Source: Providencia rettgeri (GTDB lineage: Bacteria > Pseudomonadota > Gammaproteobacteria > Enterobacterales > Enterobacteriaceae). From it: DNA of 64,000 bases. The stretch's first letter is position 1. Each line of letters opens with the position of its first letter. The stretch lies in contig NZ_CP096258.1 of the NCBI RefSeq assembly GCF_023205015.1, forward strand, positions 4,154,001-4,218,000. Reading direction: 5' to 3'. The notes under the pieces are model-generated. The model saw only the letters and a list, made by a program, of their open reading frames with translations. It was not told the DNA's origin and made no database searches. This document shows, in pieces, positions 1-9,241 of the stretch. The position numbers were made by a program, and so were the translations under genes.

Positions 1-1945
1 CGGATTGTAAATTAATTAATTGTAATAATGTTGGTGGGGGATTTTTCACCCACTGCGGACACACCCGCTCAACATCTGCCAGCAACTGAATAGCCTGTGC
101 TAAACTCCAACTTTCTTCTGTTTTAACCTGTGAAACAGCTTTAGCAAGCCATTGTGCTATCTCTTCGTCAGTTACACTTTCTTTTCCCGATAAAAAACCG
201 AGTAATTCAGAAAAAAGCTGTGATAAATTTTGTGTTCTTAATGGTAACGATACCGTATGAATTGTGACTTTTCCATGTAATATCGTGGCTTCGATACCAA
301 ATATTGTCAATTGTTCCTTGTACCGCTGTAAAACCTCTATTTCATCATTTTTAAGTGACACTTTTAGAGGTATTAATAATGGTTGGGGCTTTAAGGCTCC
401 ACCACTCGGTGATAACTGTGACAATTTCAATAAATAATTAGCTTCCGTTAAGGATAACAGGATTAGCCCTAACGAAGACTCAATTAATGCAAAGTTTTTT
501 GCGTAAATTGTCAATACTTTGCCAAAAAGGTAGTTATCCGCATTTTTTGCTACAGGTTGTGAGGATATTTGCGGTGAACTGATTGGGTTACGTTCAGGAA
601 AAAGCGGTTTTTTATCTTCAGGAGCAACAGGAATAGACATTAAGCTCTGATACAGTTCACCGGCTTTTTTGTCATAAGTTGAACCAAACGCTTTTGCTGG
701 TACATTTTCTGAAAAACCTGACGTTGATTTCGGCGAAGAGAAGGCGTGATTTACCGCATTGTCCATTAAGTGACTAGCTTGTTTATTCGATGTCTTAGAC
801 TCTTGAGCGGTATTTTCGATTCGCGTATGGTTTTCTGTCTTAAATTGCTTAGGAGCCACGCTAGGAGAAGAAAAATAGTTTTCCCCCGCAGAAGGCCGAT
901 TTTCCAGCTCTGCATTTACTGGTTCAATACCCGGAAGCTCATCAATAGATGCGGCTTCTAATAATACTGTTCGTACCGCTTGATAAATAAAATCATGTAC
1001 CAGACGAGCTTGGTGAAAACGAACCTCATGTTTTGCTGGGTGTACGTTAACATCAACTTGTTTTGGGTCAATGGTCAGATACAAAACATAAGCAGGCTGC
1101 TGGTTTTCGTCTAAATGCCCTTCATAAGCTTGGCGAATAGCATGATTAATCAGGCGGTCACGCATCATACGGCCATTAACATAGCAATATTGTGTTTCAC
1201 TACCCGACGTCATTGATGGAGAAACGACCCACCCTTTGATTGCAAGATCGCTATGTTCCCAAGACAACGCTAAAGCGCCTTGTATGAAGCCTGTTCCACA
1301 AATCGTGCCAAGCCGCCTTTCTTGCTGCGCCTCATCATGGGCGGCACGATATTGTTTTACCAATTTGCCATTGTGAGTCAGGTTGATAGCCACATCAGGG
1401 CGAGAAAGCGCAATTCGGCGAACAATTTCATCAATGTGCCCAAACTCGGTTTTTTCTGTGCGCATAAATTTACGGCGAGCTGGCGTATTATAGAATAAAT
1501 CTAATACCTCAACTGTTGTGCCGTTGGGGTGGGCAGCAGGTTTAACCATCACATCCATATCCCGACCTTCGGCATAGGATTGCCATGCTTCTGTCTGGTC
1601 TGCGGGCTTTGATGTCAACGTTAAACGTGAAACAGAACTGATACTCGCGAGTGCTTCACCGCGAAACCCCATACTCATAATGGCTTCAAGGTCATCCAAT
1701 GTGGCAATTTTACTGGTCGCATGGCGAGCTAAAGCCAGAATCAGTTCATCTTTACTGATTCCACAGCCATTATCACGAATACGGATCAGTTTTTCTCCGC
1801 CACGTTCAATATCGATATCAATACGCGTTGCCCCTGCATCAAGACTGTTTTCTACGAGCTCTTTAACCACTGACGCAGGCCTTTCAACCACCTCGCCCGC
1901 TGCAATTTGGTTGGCAAGTTGTGGGGAGAGAATATGTATTGCCAT
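1..1945 (-). CDS. mutL: DNA mismatch repair protein MutL (3' end beyond window)
   Basis: MutL couples MutS mismatch recognition to MutH and UvrD in methyl-directed mismatch repair. Reading from the ATG at 1943-1945, the frame stays open for 648 codons to the window edge, so the gene is partial at its C-terminus. The N-terminus shows the GHKL ATPase motifs: KELVENSLDAGAT near residue 30, then IRDNGCGI and MGFRGEALASI. A poorly conserved linker covers about residues 335-450, followed by the C-terminal dimerisation domain. E. coli MutL is about 615 residues, so this protein has a longer linker and only a short piece should be missing. It starts about 9 nt after the amiB stop, in the conserved order tsaE-amiB-mutL. 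In E. coli, miaA and hfq follow, which would lie left of this window. Confidence 0.96.
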   Translation of the reverse strand, partial: MAIHILSPQLANQIAAGEVVERPASVVKELVENSLDAGATRIDIDIERGGEKLIRIRDNGCGISKDELILALARHATSKIATLDDLEAIMSMGFRGEALASISSVSRLTLTSKPADQTEAWQSYAEGRDMDVMVKPAAHPNGTTVEVLDLFYNTPARRKFMRTEKTEFGHIDEIVRRIALSRPDVAINLTHNGKLVKQYRAAHDEAQQERRLGTICGTGFIQGALALSWEHSDLAIKGWVVSPSMTSGSETQYCYVNGRMMRDRLINHAIRQAYEGHLDENQQPAYVLYLTIDPKQVDVNVHPAKHEVRFHQARLVHDFIYQAVRTVLLEAASIDELPGIEPVNAELENRPSAGENYFSSPSVAPKQFKTENHTRIENTAQESKTSNKQASHLMDNAVNHAFSSPKSTSGFSENVPAKAFGSTYDKKAGELYQSLMSIPVAPEDKKPLFPERNPISSPQISSQPVAKNADNYLFGKVLTIYAKNFALIESSLGLILLSLTEANYLLKLSQLSPSGGALKPQPLLIPLKVSLKNDEIEVLQRYKEQLTIFGIEATILHGKVTIHTVSLPLRTQNLSQLFSELLGFLSGKESVTDEEIAQWLAKAVSQVKTEESWSLAQAIQLLADVERVCPQWVKNPPPTLLQLINLQS

Positions 1946-1954
1946 GTCTCCCCC

Positions 1955-3241
1955 TTATTGTGGCGCCGCTTGTATTGGATTTGCCAAGAAATATTGACGC
2001 AATCCTAAATGAATCGCTTCTGCAACTTTGTCTTGGAATTCATTAGATTTTAGCAACTGCTCTTCCGCGGTATTACTAATAAACCCTGTTTCCACTAAAA
2101 TCGATGGGATATCAGGAGAACGCAATACACCTAGACTTGCATGTTCAGGGGTTCTTTTGTGAATATTACCGACTTTTCGCAGCTGTTCGATCACTTTAAC
2201 TGCAACATCGTACCCCACACGCTGAGAATGACCGAATTGTAAATCTAAAACAGCTTGGCTTAAGTAAGGGTCCGCGCCACTCAGTGCATCACCCGCCCCA
2301 CCTAATAATTCCGATTGTTTTTCACGTTGTTCTAGCCAACTACCCAGTTCACTATTTGCACGTCGATTAGACAAAACCCATACTGATGCTCCGCGTGCGC
2401 TGCTATTCGGGGCCGAGTCTGCGTGAATAGACACCAACATATTCGCCCCTTTCTTACGTGCCACATCAGAACGACCACTAACAGAAATAAAATAATCACC
2501 GTCACGTGTCATCGCGGGCTTAAACATTGGGTCGGCTTCAAGGCGTTGGTATAATTTACGTGCAACGCTAAAAGTCACATCCTTTTCTTTATAACCATTC
2601 TTACCTATCGCACCCGGGTCTTTACCACCGTGACCTGCATCGATGGCAATGACAACCTGCTTACTGCCTTTTGGCATACTCTTATATTTAGTCGGTGTAG
2701 GTGTCGCAACAGGTGCAGACTCACTCATCTTCAACGGTTTATCTTGAGTGCTATTTACTGCTGGTTTAACCGTATTATTGGTTCGATTAAAAGAGGTAGA
2801 ACCGGATGAACTCCCAGTCGATATCGTTAATACCAACTGATATTCACCTGAAACTTGTTTAAGTACCGCTTTCGCTTTTGCTGCTCGGGATAACTCCAAA
2901 ACTAAGCGTTTGTGTTGGTTATCAGAAGGTTGGCTCGCTCGTACTAATTTTACGAGGTCTCCCGCAGGAACTTTAAGGGGTAAACCAATGATCTCACCTC
3001 GCTGTTTGATATCAACAACAAGGCGCTCAGGTGAATGCAATGGAAAATAGGAGTAATCGGGCTTACCATCAATAAAGCTTAGCACCACTTCTGCTTGTGA
3101 TGGGCTGTTATTAACTTGAATATTTGATAATGTTGCCGCGTGCGCTTTTGCAGCAAACAGCCACATGACTGATACCATAAACAAGACGAAAACAGTAAAA
3201 AAACCCTTTTTTGTTATTCTGTGCATTGATGCATTCAACAT
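1955..3241 (-). CDS. amiB: N-acetylmuramoyl-L-alanine amidase AmiB
   Basis: This is a periplasmic zinc amidase that splits septal peptidoglycan during daughter-cell separation and is activated by EnvC in E. coli. The start at 3241 (ATG) is chosen because AAGGAAG lies 9 nt upstream; a TTG two codons earlier sits too close to that site. An export signal covers about residues 1-36. It is followed by an AMIN domain (about 38-135), a Ser/Thr/Pro linker, and an Amidase_3 domain from about residue 195 with the zinc motif IDAGHGGKDPG, a second ligand region GYKEKDV, SIHADSAP, and the catalytic Glu in ILVETGF. The protein ends at QAAPQ just after the catalytic domain, so the LysM domain found at the C-terminus of many AmiB proteins is not present. 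Its place between tsaE and mutL supports AmiB rather than AmiA or AmiC. Confidence 0.93.
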   Translation of the reverse strand: MLNASMHRITKKGFFTVFVLFMVSVMWLFAAKAHAATLSNIQVNNSPSQAEVVLSFIDGKPDYSYFPLHSPERLVVDIKQRGEIIGLPLKVPAGDLVKLVRASQPSDNQHKRLVLELSRAAKAKAVLKQVSGEYQLVLTISTGSSSGSTSFNRTNNTVKPAVNSTQDKPLKMSESAPVATPTPTKYKSMPKGSKQVVIAIDAGHGGKDPGAIGKNGYKEKDVTFSVARKLYQRLEADPMFKPAMTRDGDYFISVSGRSDVARKKGANMLVSIHADSAPNSSARGASVWVLSNRRANSELGSWLEQREKQSELLGGAGDALSGADPYLSQAVLDLQFGHSQRVGYDVAVKVIEQLRKVGNIHKRTPEHASLGVLRSPDIPSILVETGFISNTAEEQLLKSNEFQDKVAEAIHLGLRQYFLANPIQAAPQ

Positions 3242-3255
3242 GAGCAATAGCTTCC

Positions 3256-3720
3256 TTAGAGTAGGGGTAATGCTTCTAACAACGACTCCCCATTGGCAGA
3301 AAAAGCAACAAAGTGAGCCTGACGCCCTTCGCCTTGATAGGTCAGATGGAGCTCAAGATCCGCTTCAGGTAAAAAACCTTTACCTTGTTGCGGCCATTCG
3401 ACCAAACAGATCGAATTTCCAGAAAAATAGTCACGAATTCCCATAAATTCAAGTTCTTCAGGATCAGCTAACCGATAGAGATCAAAGTGAAAAACTTGGC
3501 GATCTGCTAATTCATAGGGTTCAACCAAGGTGTAAGTTGGGCTTTTTACGTGACCTTGATGGCCCAGTGCTTGCAAGAAGCCTCGGCTAAAGGTCGTTTT
3601 CCCTGCGCCGAGATCACCATATAAATGAATAACTGTACCTTGATGGCAAGCCTTAGCGATAGCATTACCTAACGCAACAGTTTGCGCTTCATTGGCAAGT
3701 TGTATTGTACGTTCTTTCAT
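3256..3720 (-). CDS. tsaE: tRNA threonylcarbamoyladenosine biosynthesis ATPase TsaE
   Basis: TsaE is the ATPase that works with TsaB and TsaD in making t6A37 on ANN-decoding tRNAs. The protein reads MKERTIQLANEAQTVAL at its start and has the P-loop GDLGAGKTT near residue 37, then SPTYTLVEPY, HFDLYRL and VEWPQQG, all typical of the family. The open frame extends 19 codons further upstream to 3777, but the internal ATG at 3718-3720 gives 154 residues, matching E. coli TsaE, and has AAGAAC just upstream. It is 14 nt from amiB. In E. coli the nnr (yjeF) gene precedes tsaE and is co-transcribed; here only about 290 bp of non-coding DNA lies between tsaE and the divergent queG. Confidence 0.94.
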   Translation of the reverse strand: MKERTIQLANEAQTVALGNAIAKACHQGTVIHLYGDLGAGKTTFSRGFLQALGHQGHVKSPTYTLVEPYELADRQVFHFDLYRLADPEELEFMGIRDYFSGNSICLVEWPQQGKGFLPEADLELHLTYQGEGRQAHFVAFSANGESLLEALPLL

Positions 3721-4007
3721 ATTGTTCTTTTTTATGTCATTAATAGGCTGTGTCGCCTGTTTATCCTTTAAATGCATAGTTTATATTGCTGTTCAAAATG
3801 CATAAAGAGATATCAACAAACATCAATATTACCGCTTATCTTAACCTAAGATGGGGCTTTTTTCTTAATTAACATTATCTAAATGATGAGTTCAGAAATA
3901 TCCTATAATTGCTCTCAATACTGAGGGCATTTTTTCATCCCTTTTGATGAACAACGCAGGTCATGATAGAGTGCCTGCCGTTTTACTCTTTATCAATATA
4001 GGATCCG

Positions 4008-5189
4008 ATGGCAAGATACCTCGATCTCGATCTTCTCGCTCAGAATATTAAACAATGGGGCATTGAAGCAGGTTTCCAACAAGTCGGGATCTGCGATACT
4101 GACCTGTCTGCGGAAGAGCCCAAATTACAAGCGTGGCTAGATAAACAATTTCATGGCGAGATGGAATGGATGAGCCGCCATGGGATGATGCGAGCCAGAC
4201 CCCACGAACTGCATCCAGGCACGTTACGTGTCATTAGCGTGCGCATGAATTACTTGCCAGCTAAAGCCGCATTTGCCAGTACACTAAATAACCCTGAATT
4301 AGGTTATATCAGCCGCTATGCACTAGGGCGAGACTATCACAAGCTGTTAAAAAAACGCCTAAAACAACTTTCAGGTCGTGTTGTAGACTATTGTCGTGAA
4401 TTTAATGGAATGATACTGGCCGATGGTACCACCATCGATGATCTTAATTTTCGACCTTTTGTCGATTCTGCTCCAATCTTAGAGCGTCCTCTTGCGGTAA
4501 AAGCGGGCTTAGGATGGACAGGAAAACATTCATTAGTTTTAAATCGTGAAGCAGGATCTTGGTTCTTCCTTGGTGAATTATTGATTAATTTACCCGTTCC
4601 TGTCGATAAACCTATCGAAGAAGATTGTGGCCGCTGTGTTGCTTGTATGACAACCTGCCCAACCGGTGCGATTGTTGAACCTTACACCGTCGATGCAAGG
4701 CGCTGTATTTCTTATCTCACCATCGAGCTAGATAGTGCTATCCCTGAAGAATTTCGCCCGCTAATGGGAAATCGGATTTACGGTTGTGATGACTGCCAGC
4801 TCATTTGCCCATGGAACCGTTTTTCTCAACTTACGGATGAAGACGATTTTAGCCCAAGAAAGGCGTTGCATACACCAGAACTGCTTGACTTGTTCTCATG
4901 GGACGAAAAAACCTTTTTGAAAGTGACCGAAGGCTCGGCGATCCGCCGCATTGGCTATATTAAGTGGTTAAGAAATATCAGTGTCGCGCTAGGCAACGCA
5001 CCTTATCAAGATAGCATTGTTATCGCATTACAAAACCGGCTTGGAATTAACGCTATGTTGGATGAACACTTCCAATGGTCTATACAACAACAGCTTAACC
5101 GACGCAATGCAAACCAAGTTACAATCCAAACTTCGCAACAAAAACGTCTTGTACGAGCTATTAACAAAGGTTTACCGAGAGACGCCTAG
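4008..5189 (+). CDS. queG: Epoxyqueuosine reductase QueG
   Basis: QueG is a cobalamin-dependent iron-sulfur enzyme that reduces epoxyqueuosine to queuosine at position 34 of GUN-decoding tRNAs, the last step of the pathway. The protein has 393 residues (E. coli 379). Two ferredoxin-like clusters are visible: cysteines at about 207, 210, 213 and 217 in DCGRCVACMTTCP, and cysteines at about 233, 260, 263 and 267 in GCDDCQLICPWN. Together they supply ligands for two [4Fe-4S] centres. DSAPILERPLAVKAGLGW, near residue 153, is the conserved substrate and cobalamin region. It is transcribed divergently from tsaE and followed by a long non-coding gap and the tRNA-Gly cluster, the same arrangement as in E. 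coli. Confidence 0.96.
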   Translation: MARYLDLDLLAQNIKQWGIEAGFQQVGICDTDLSAEEPKLQAWLDKQFHGEMEWMSRHGMMRARPHELHPGTLRVISVRMNYLPAKAAFASTLNNPELGYISRYALGRDYHKLLKKRLKQLSGRVVDYCREFNGMILADGTTIDDLNFRPFVDSAPILERPLAVKAGLGWTGKHSLVLNREAGSWFFLGELLINLPVPVDKPIEEDCGRCVACMTTCPTGAIVEPYTVDARRCISYLTIELDSAIPEEFRPLMGNRIYGCDDCQLICPWNRFSQLTDEDDFSPRKALHTPELLDLFSWDEKTFLKVTEGSAIRRIGYIKWLRNISVALGNAPYQDSIVIALQNRLGINAMLDEHFQWSIQQQLNRRNANQVTIQTSQQKRLVRAINKGLPRDA

Positions 5190-5327
5190 AAAAAAGCCTG
5201 CCATATATCTGAAATCAAGAATTGTCAAATCAATGTGAATAAAATAAAAAATGCTTAGCTGACAATAGGTAAAGAATTTGCAAGCTACGCTAGCCTCATT
5301 TTGACAAAATAACCCACAAAACAATAA

Positions 5328-5340
5328 AATCAATAAGTTA
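5328..5340 (+). promoter_or_regulatory. IHF-binding site consensus in candidate datA
   Basis: The sequence AATCAATAAGTTA matches the IHF consensus WATCAANNNNTTR at every defined base. It lies 58 bp left of the first perfect DnaA box. In E. coli datA an IHF site lies among the essential DnaA boxes. Confidence 0.5.
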
Positions 5341-5398
5341 CAATAATGCAACTTAAACGCTAGAATTAATTAGCACAACAGAAATTTATTAATTAGCC

Positions 5399-5407
5399 TG
5401 TGGATAA
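5399..5407 (-). promoter_or_regulatory. Perfect DnaA box
   Basis: TGTGGATAA on the plus strand is the exact complement of the high-affinity DnaA box TTATCCACA. A second copy in the same orientation lies 65 bp further on. Confidence 0.6.
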
Positions 5408-5463
5408 CTCTGTGTAATAAGTTATTTCAAATCGCGATAAAAGCGCAGGTTGATTGAGTTAGC

Positions 5464-5472
5464 TGTGGATAA
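5464..5472 (-). promoter_or_regulatory. Perfect DnaA box (second)
   Basis: This is a second exact copy of the TTATCCACA box, in the same orientation as the one at 5399. The spacing of 65 bp start to start is about six helical turns. Confidence 0.6.
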
Positions 5473-5872
5473 CTTTCTAATGTCTCGTTGAAAAGAAAAA
5501 CACTGATTTTACGTTAACTAGCAATACAAAAGTGACCAAAAAGCAAGGTTAAAATGAAAAAATACTCGAAGTAAATAAAAAAGCATATTTTTGTTTATTG
5601 TTTAAACTTCGTGTTTTCATCTTAGAGATGGAAGTAAAACACCCTATTGCTAAGGGGTGGCTATTCTATTGTGCCCCGAAAGTGAATGCAAGCACAAATC
5701 TGGATATGATCCAAAAAAGATCGCAAAAACCTTTTAGATCCTAGTGTTCAAGGAATAAAATAGTGAACAAGCGCAGTTCGTATGCACTACGTGATTTCAC
5801 TTAATAAAAGTGAGATAAATGGATATTATGTGAGATTTAATTAAGAAAAAAGTTAAGAGATAAAGAAAATAT

Positions 5873-5948
<76 letters not shown>

Positions 5949-5990
5949 ATTTGGTGGGTACTGTTCTTTCACTAAAACACTAAGAAAGTT

Positions 5991-6066
<76 letters not shown>

Positions 6067-6106
6067 ATCACGAAAATAGTGCTTTAGCTAAAACATCAAG
6101 AAAATT

Positions 6107-6182
<76 letters not shown>

Positions 6183-6246
6183 ATCACATTTCTGGATGTT
6201 TCACGTGCCGACTCAATCACAAAAACTTCATCGGTACGGGGAGCGC

Positions 6247-6274
6247 ATTATACGAAAAATTCAGATACTAGCAA
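6247..6274 (-). promoter_or_regulatory. Promoter of the tRNA-Gly operon
   Basis: On the minus strand TTGCTA and a perfect TATAAT are separated by 16 bp. They are followed by GCGCTCCCCG, a GC-rich discriminator of the kind found at stable-RNA promoters under stringent (ppGpp) control. It lies about 65 bp upstream of the first tRNA-Gly. Confidence 0.7.
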
Positions 6275-6403
6275 GCCCTTGCGCTCAAAATTTTTATTTT
6301 TTTATCCGTTTGCCGACAAAACAATCACAATGATGATTTTATCGACACCCGTTGTAATAAACTGATTTCAATACGTTAACATTGTTAACTTATTGAGAAA
6401 AAA

Positions 6404-6434
6404 CCGCGAATGAAAGTCGCCAATGGCGACTTTC
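6404..6434 (-). terminator. Probable terminator of orn
   Basis: A perfect 10-bp stem, GAAAGTCGCC with AAT loop, lies 12 bp past the orn stop. On the orn-sense strand it is followed after about 8 nt by a run of six T, so the U-tract is slightly displaced. Confidence 0.55.
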
Positions 6435-6446
6435 ATAACGAATCAT

Positions 6447-6992
6447 TTATTCTTTAATAAATGTTTCCCGGTAATAAGCTAATTCAGCCACTGATTCACG
6501 AATATCATCAAGAGCTTGGTGGGTATTTTTCTTCGAAAAACCCGCTAAAATTTCAGGTTTCCAGCGACGAGCGAGCTCTTTTAGTGTGCTGACATCAAGA
6601 TAGCGATAATGGAAATAGCTTTCTAATTCAGGCATATAGTTGAATAGAAAACGCCTATCTTGCCCAACACTGTTTCCACAAATGGGTGATGCCCCCTGTG
6701 GAACCCATTGCTCTAAAAATTCAATCGTGGCTAACTCAGCTTCACGCTCACTTACGGTACTTTTGCGTACACGTTCAACTAAACCGCTGTTGGTATGGGT
6801 GTTTACATTCCACTCATCCATTAAAGCGAGTTGTTCATCCGTTTGGTGTACTGCAATGACAGGGCCTTCTGCTAAAATATTAAGATGACTATCTGTTACA
6901 ATGGTCGCTATTTCAATAATACGATCACGAACAGGATCGAGCCCTGTCATTTCTAAATCGATCCAAATTAAATTATTCTCATTCTTTTGCAT
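6447..6992 (-). CDS. orn: Oligoribonuclease
   Basis: Orn is a 3'-5' exoribonuclease of the DEDDh class that degrades 2-5 nt RNA fragments and pGpG, the last step of mRNA and c-di-GMP turnover. The start at 6992 (MQKNENNLIWIDLEMTGLD) gives 181 residues, the E. coli length, and has AGGG 8 nt upstream; the six extra upstream codons in the open frame are not expected to be translated. Asp12 and Glu14 form motif I, and HQALDDIRESVAELAYYR near the C-terminus supplies motif III. It is divergent from rsgA, and the tRNA-Gly genes lie downstream, as in E. coli. Confidence 0.96.
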   Translation of the reverse strand: MQKNENNLIWIDLEMTGLDPVRDRIIEIATIVTDSHLNILAEGPVIAVHQTDEQLALMDEWNVNTHTNSGLVERVRKSTVSEREAELATIEFLEQWVPQGASPICGNSVGQDRRFLFNYMPELESYFHYRYLDVSTLKELARRWKPEILAGFSKKNTHQALDDIRESVAELAYYRETFIKE

Positions 6993-7101
6993 GATATACC
7001 CTAACCGCATTCTATGAAGTTAAGGTATGATAGCACTCTTCATGCCTTCAGTGACAGGCGTGAGTAACCCTAAAATACCGCCCACAGTAAAGAGAGGACA
7101 G

Positions 7102-8154
7102 GTGGCTAAACAGAAACTTTCGAAAGGCCAACAGCGCCGAGTTCAAGAAAATCATCAAAAAAGACTCAAAAAGCAAAAAACCGTTGAGATTGATGATAGC
7201 CAATTAGGTGAAGCACAAGAAGGCTTAGTCATCAGCCGTTTTGGGCAACATGCTGATATTCAAGCAAGTGACGGGACTATCCAGCGCTGTAACTTACGCA
7301 GAACCATTTCTTCCCTCGTTACAGGGGATAACGTGGTGTGGCGGCCTGCCCTGAACACACAAAGCGATATCAAAGTAAATGGCATTGTTGAAGCTGTTCA
7401 TGAACGCCACTCTGTTCTGACTCGTCCTGATTATTATGATGGCTTGAAACCGATTGCCGCTAATATTGACCAAATTGTCGTGGTTTCCGCTATTTTACCT
7501 GAGCTTTCGCTGAATATTATTGACCGTTATTTGGTTGCCTGTGAAACCACGGGGATTAAGCCTGTTATCGTTCTTAATAAAGTCGACTTACTCGACGACG
7601 AAAACCGCGAGTGGGTAAGCGATTTAATGACGATTTATAGTGATATTGGCTATCAAGTTCTCGAAGTTTCAAGCCATACCAATGAAGGCATGGAAGCGCT
7701 TACTAACGCACTAGCAGGTAAAGTGTCCGTGTTTGTTGGGCAGTCTGGTGTGGGTAAATCCAGTTTATTAAACGCATTGCTTCCACACAATGAAGAAGCC
7801 ATTTTAGTCAATGACGTTTCAGACAACTCAGGGCTGGGGCAACACACAACAACGACAGCCCGCTTATATCATTTCCCATTGGGAGGTGATGTGATTGACT
7901 CCCCTGGTGTGCGTGAGTTTGGTTTGTGGCATTTAACCACGGAACAAGTGACCAAAGGATTTGTCGAATTTAAAGATTACCTTGGTGGCTGTAAATTCCG
8001 TGACTGTAAACATTTGGATGATCCTGGTTGCCTGTTACGTGAAGCCGTAGAAACAAATAAAATTGCGGAATCACGTTTTGAAAACTACCATCGCATTTTA
8101 GAAAGCATGGAGCAAATCAAGCCTCGTGGCAATTTTATGGCAAAAGAGAAATAA
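7102..8154 (+). CDS. rsgA: Small ribosomal subunit biogenesis GTPase RsgA
   Basis: RsgA is a circularly permuted GTPase that checks maturation of the 30S decoding centre. The GTG at 7102 is chosen as start because AGAGAGGA stands just upstream and the resulting 350 residues equal the E. coli length; an ATG at 7027 would add 25 unconserved residues. The domain order is an OB fold, then G4 (NKVD), G1 (GQSGVGKSS), G2 with the family-specific GLGQHTTTTARL, and G3 (DSPGV). It ends with a zinc-binding C-terminal segment with cysteines and histidine in CKFRDCKHLDDPGC. It is divergent from orn and upstream of psd, a conserved order. Confidence 0.96.
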   Translation: MAKQKLSKGQQRRVQENHQKRLKKQKTVEIDDSQLGEAQEGLVISRFGQHADIQASDGTIQRCNLRRTISSLVTGDNVVWRPALNTQSDIKVNGIVEAVHERHSVLTRPDYYDGLKPIAANIDQIVVVSAILPELSLNIIDRYLVACETTGIKPVIVLNKVDLLDDENREWVSDLMTIYSDIGYQVLEVSSHTNEGMEALTNALAGKVSVFVGQSGVGKSSLLNALLPHNEEAILVNDVSDNSGLGQHTTTTARLYHFPLGGDVIDSPGVREFGLWHLTTEQVTKGFVEFKDYLGGCKFRDCKHLDDPGCLLREAVETNKIAESRFENYHRILESMEQIKPRGNFMAKEK

Positions 8155-8311
8155 TATTAGTGAGTACTTACAAAATACCTAACTAACACTAAACTCGCTC
8201 TAAATAATTTAATCACGGTTAGTCAGTTACGCGACCGTTTGAAATATGACGAGTAAACTGTGTACAATAACCGCCCTTTTGCTAACATACCTTTAAAAAT
8301 CAGAGGTTAAC

Positions 8312-9208
8312 GTGCTAGATAAAATTAAAATTCGCTTGCAATATATGCTTCCAAAACAATGTCTTACTGAATTTGCTGGCTGGTTCGCAAGTCGCAATGC
8401 GGGTTTCATGACGCAATGGGCAATTAAACTGTTCGCAAAAGTCTATAAAGTGAACATGAATGAAGCACAAAAAAGCGAGCTTACGGCTTATGCCACTTTT
8501 AATGATTTCTTTGTCCGTCTGTTAAAAGAAGGCGCTCGCCCTATTGTCGAAAAAGAGCACCAACTTGCTCAACCTGCTGACGGTGCCGTGAGCCAATTAG
8601 GTCCAATAAATGATGGCCTTATCTTCCAAGCTAAAGGTCATCATTACACCGTTGAAGCGTTACTTGCTGGCCAATACCAATTAGCAGAACGTTTTCGTGG
8701 CGGTGACTTTATTACCACTTACCTCTCCCCAAGTGACTATCACCGTGTACACATGCCATGTGATGGCTTACTCAAAGAGATGATTTATGTACCAGGCGAT
8801 TTATTCTCTGTAAATCCATTAACGGCACAAAATGTTCCCAACCTGTTTGCACGAAATGAACGTTTGATTTGTGTCTTTGACACCCCTGTCGGCCTAATGG
8901 TACAAATCCTTGTAGGTGCAACCATCGTTGGTAGTATCGAGACGGTTTGGAGCGGTTGCGTTAACGCCACTCGTGAAGGTGTCATCAAACGTTGGGTTTA
9001 CCCTGAGCTGGATTCTGAAGGTGCTGTTTTCTTGAAAAAAGGTGAGGAAATGGGGCTATTTAAACTGGGCTCAACGGTGATTAATTTATTTGAGCCAAAT
9101 AAAGTAACCTTTAATTCATCACTGATCCCCGGTTATGCAACTCGCATGGGTGAATTACTCGCTGAAACTGTTACAAATACAGTGGCAGAAGAGTCCGTTG
9201 ACGCTTAA
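8312..9208 (+). CDS. psd: Phosphatidylserine decarboxylase proenzyme
   Basis: Psd is an inner-membrane pyruvoyl enzyme that converts phosphatidylserine to phosphatidylethanolamine. It starts at a GTG with AGAGG 7 nt upstream and is 298 residues long (E. coli 322). The self-cleavage motif LGST is at residues 252-255; cleavage before Ser254 gives the beta chain and the pyruvoyl alpha chain. The supporting motifs YLSPSDYHRVHMPC and QPADGAVSQLG are present. It lies 33 bp before mscM, as in E. coli, where the two are co-transcribed. Confidence 0.96.
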   Translation: MLDKIKIRLQYMLPKQCLTEFAGWFASRNAGFMTQWAIKLFAKVYKVNMNEAQKSELTAYATFNDFFVRLLKEGARPIVEKEHQLAQPADGAVSQLGPINDGLIFQAKGHHYTVEALLAGQYQLAERFRGGDFITTYLSPSDYHRVHMPCDGLLKEMIYVPGDLFSVNPLTAQNVPNLFARNERLICVFDTPVGLMVQILVGATIVGSIETVWSGCVNATREGVIKRWVYPELDSEGAVFLKKGEEMGLFKLGSTVINLFEPNKVTFNSSLIPGYATRMGELLAETVTNTVAEESVDA

Positions 9209-9241
9209 TTAAATTATTATTCCTTGAAGGAGCTCCTCACT

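Larger units (their letters stand above)
5190..5872. other. Non-coding region between queG and tRNA-Gly; candidate datA locus
   Basis: About 680 bp of AT-rich DNA without a credible gene. It contains two perfect DnaA boxes in the same orientation (5399-5407 and 5464-5472), an IHF consensus match at 5328-5340, and a weaker two-mismatch DnaA-like site at 5310-5318. E. coli datA, which binds DnaA and promotes DnaA-ATP hydrolysis with IHF, maps beside the glyVXY tRNA genes and queG. Position and motif content therefore suggest the same function. The assignment is inference. Confidence 0.55.
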
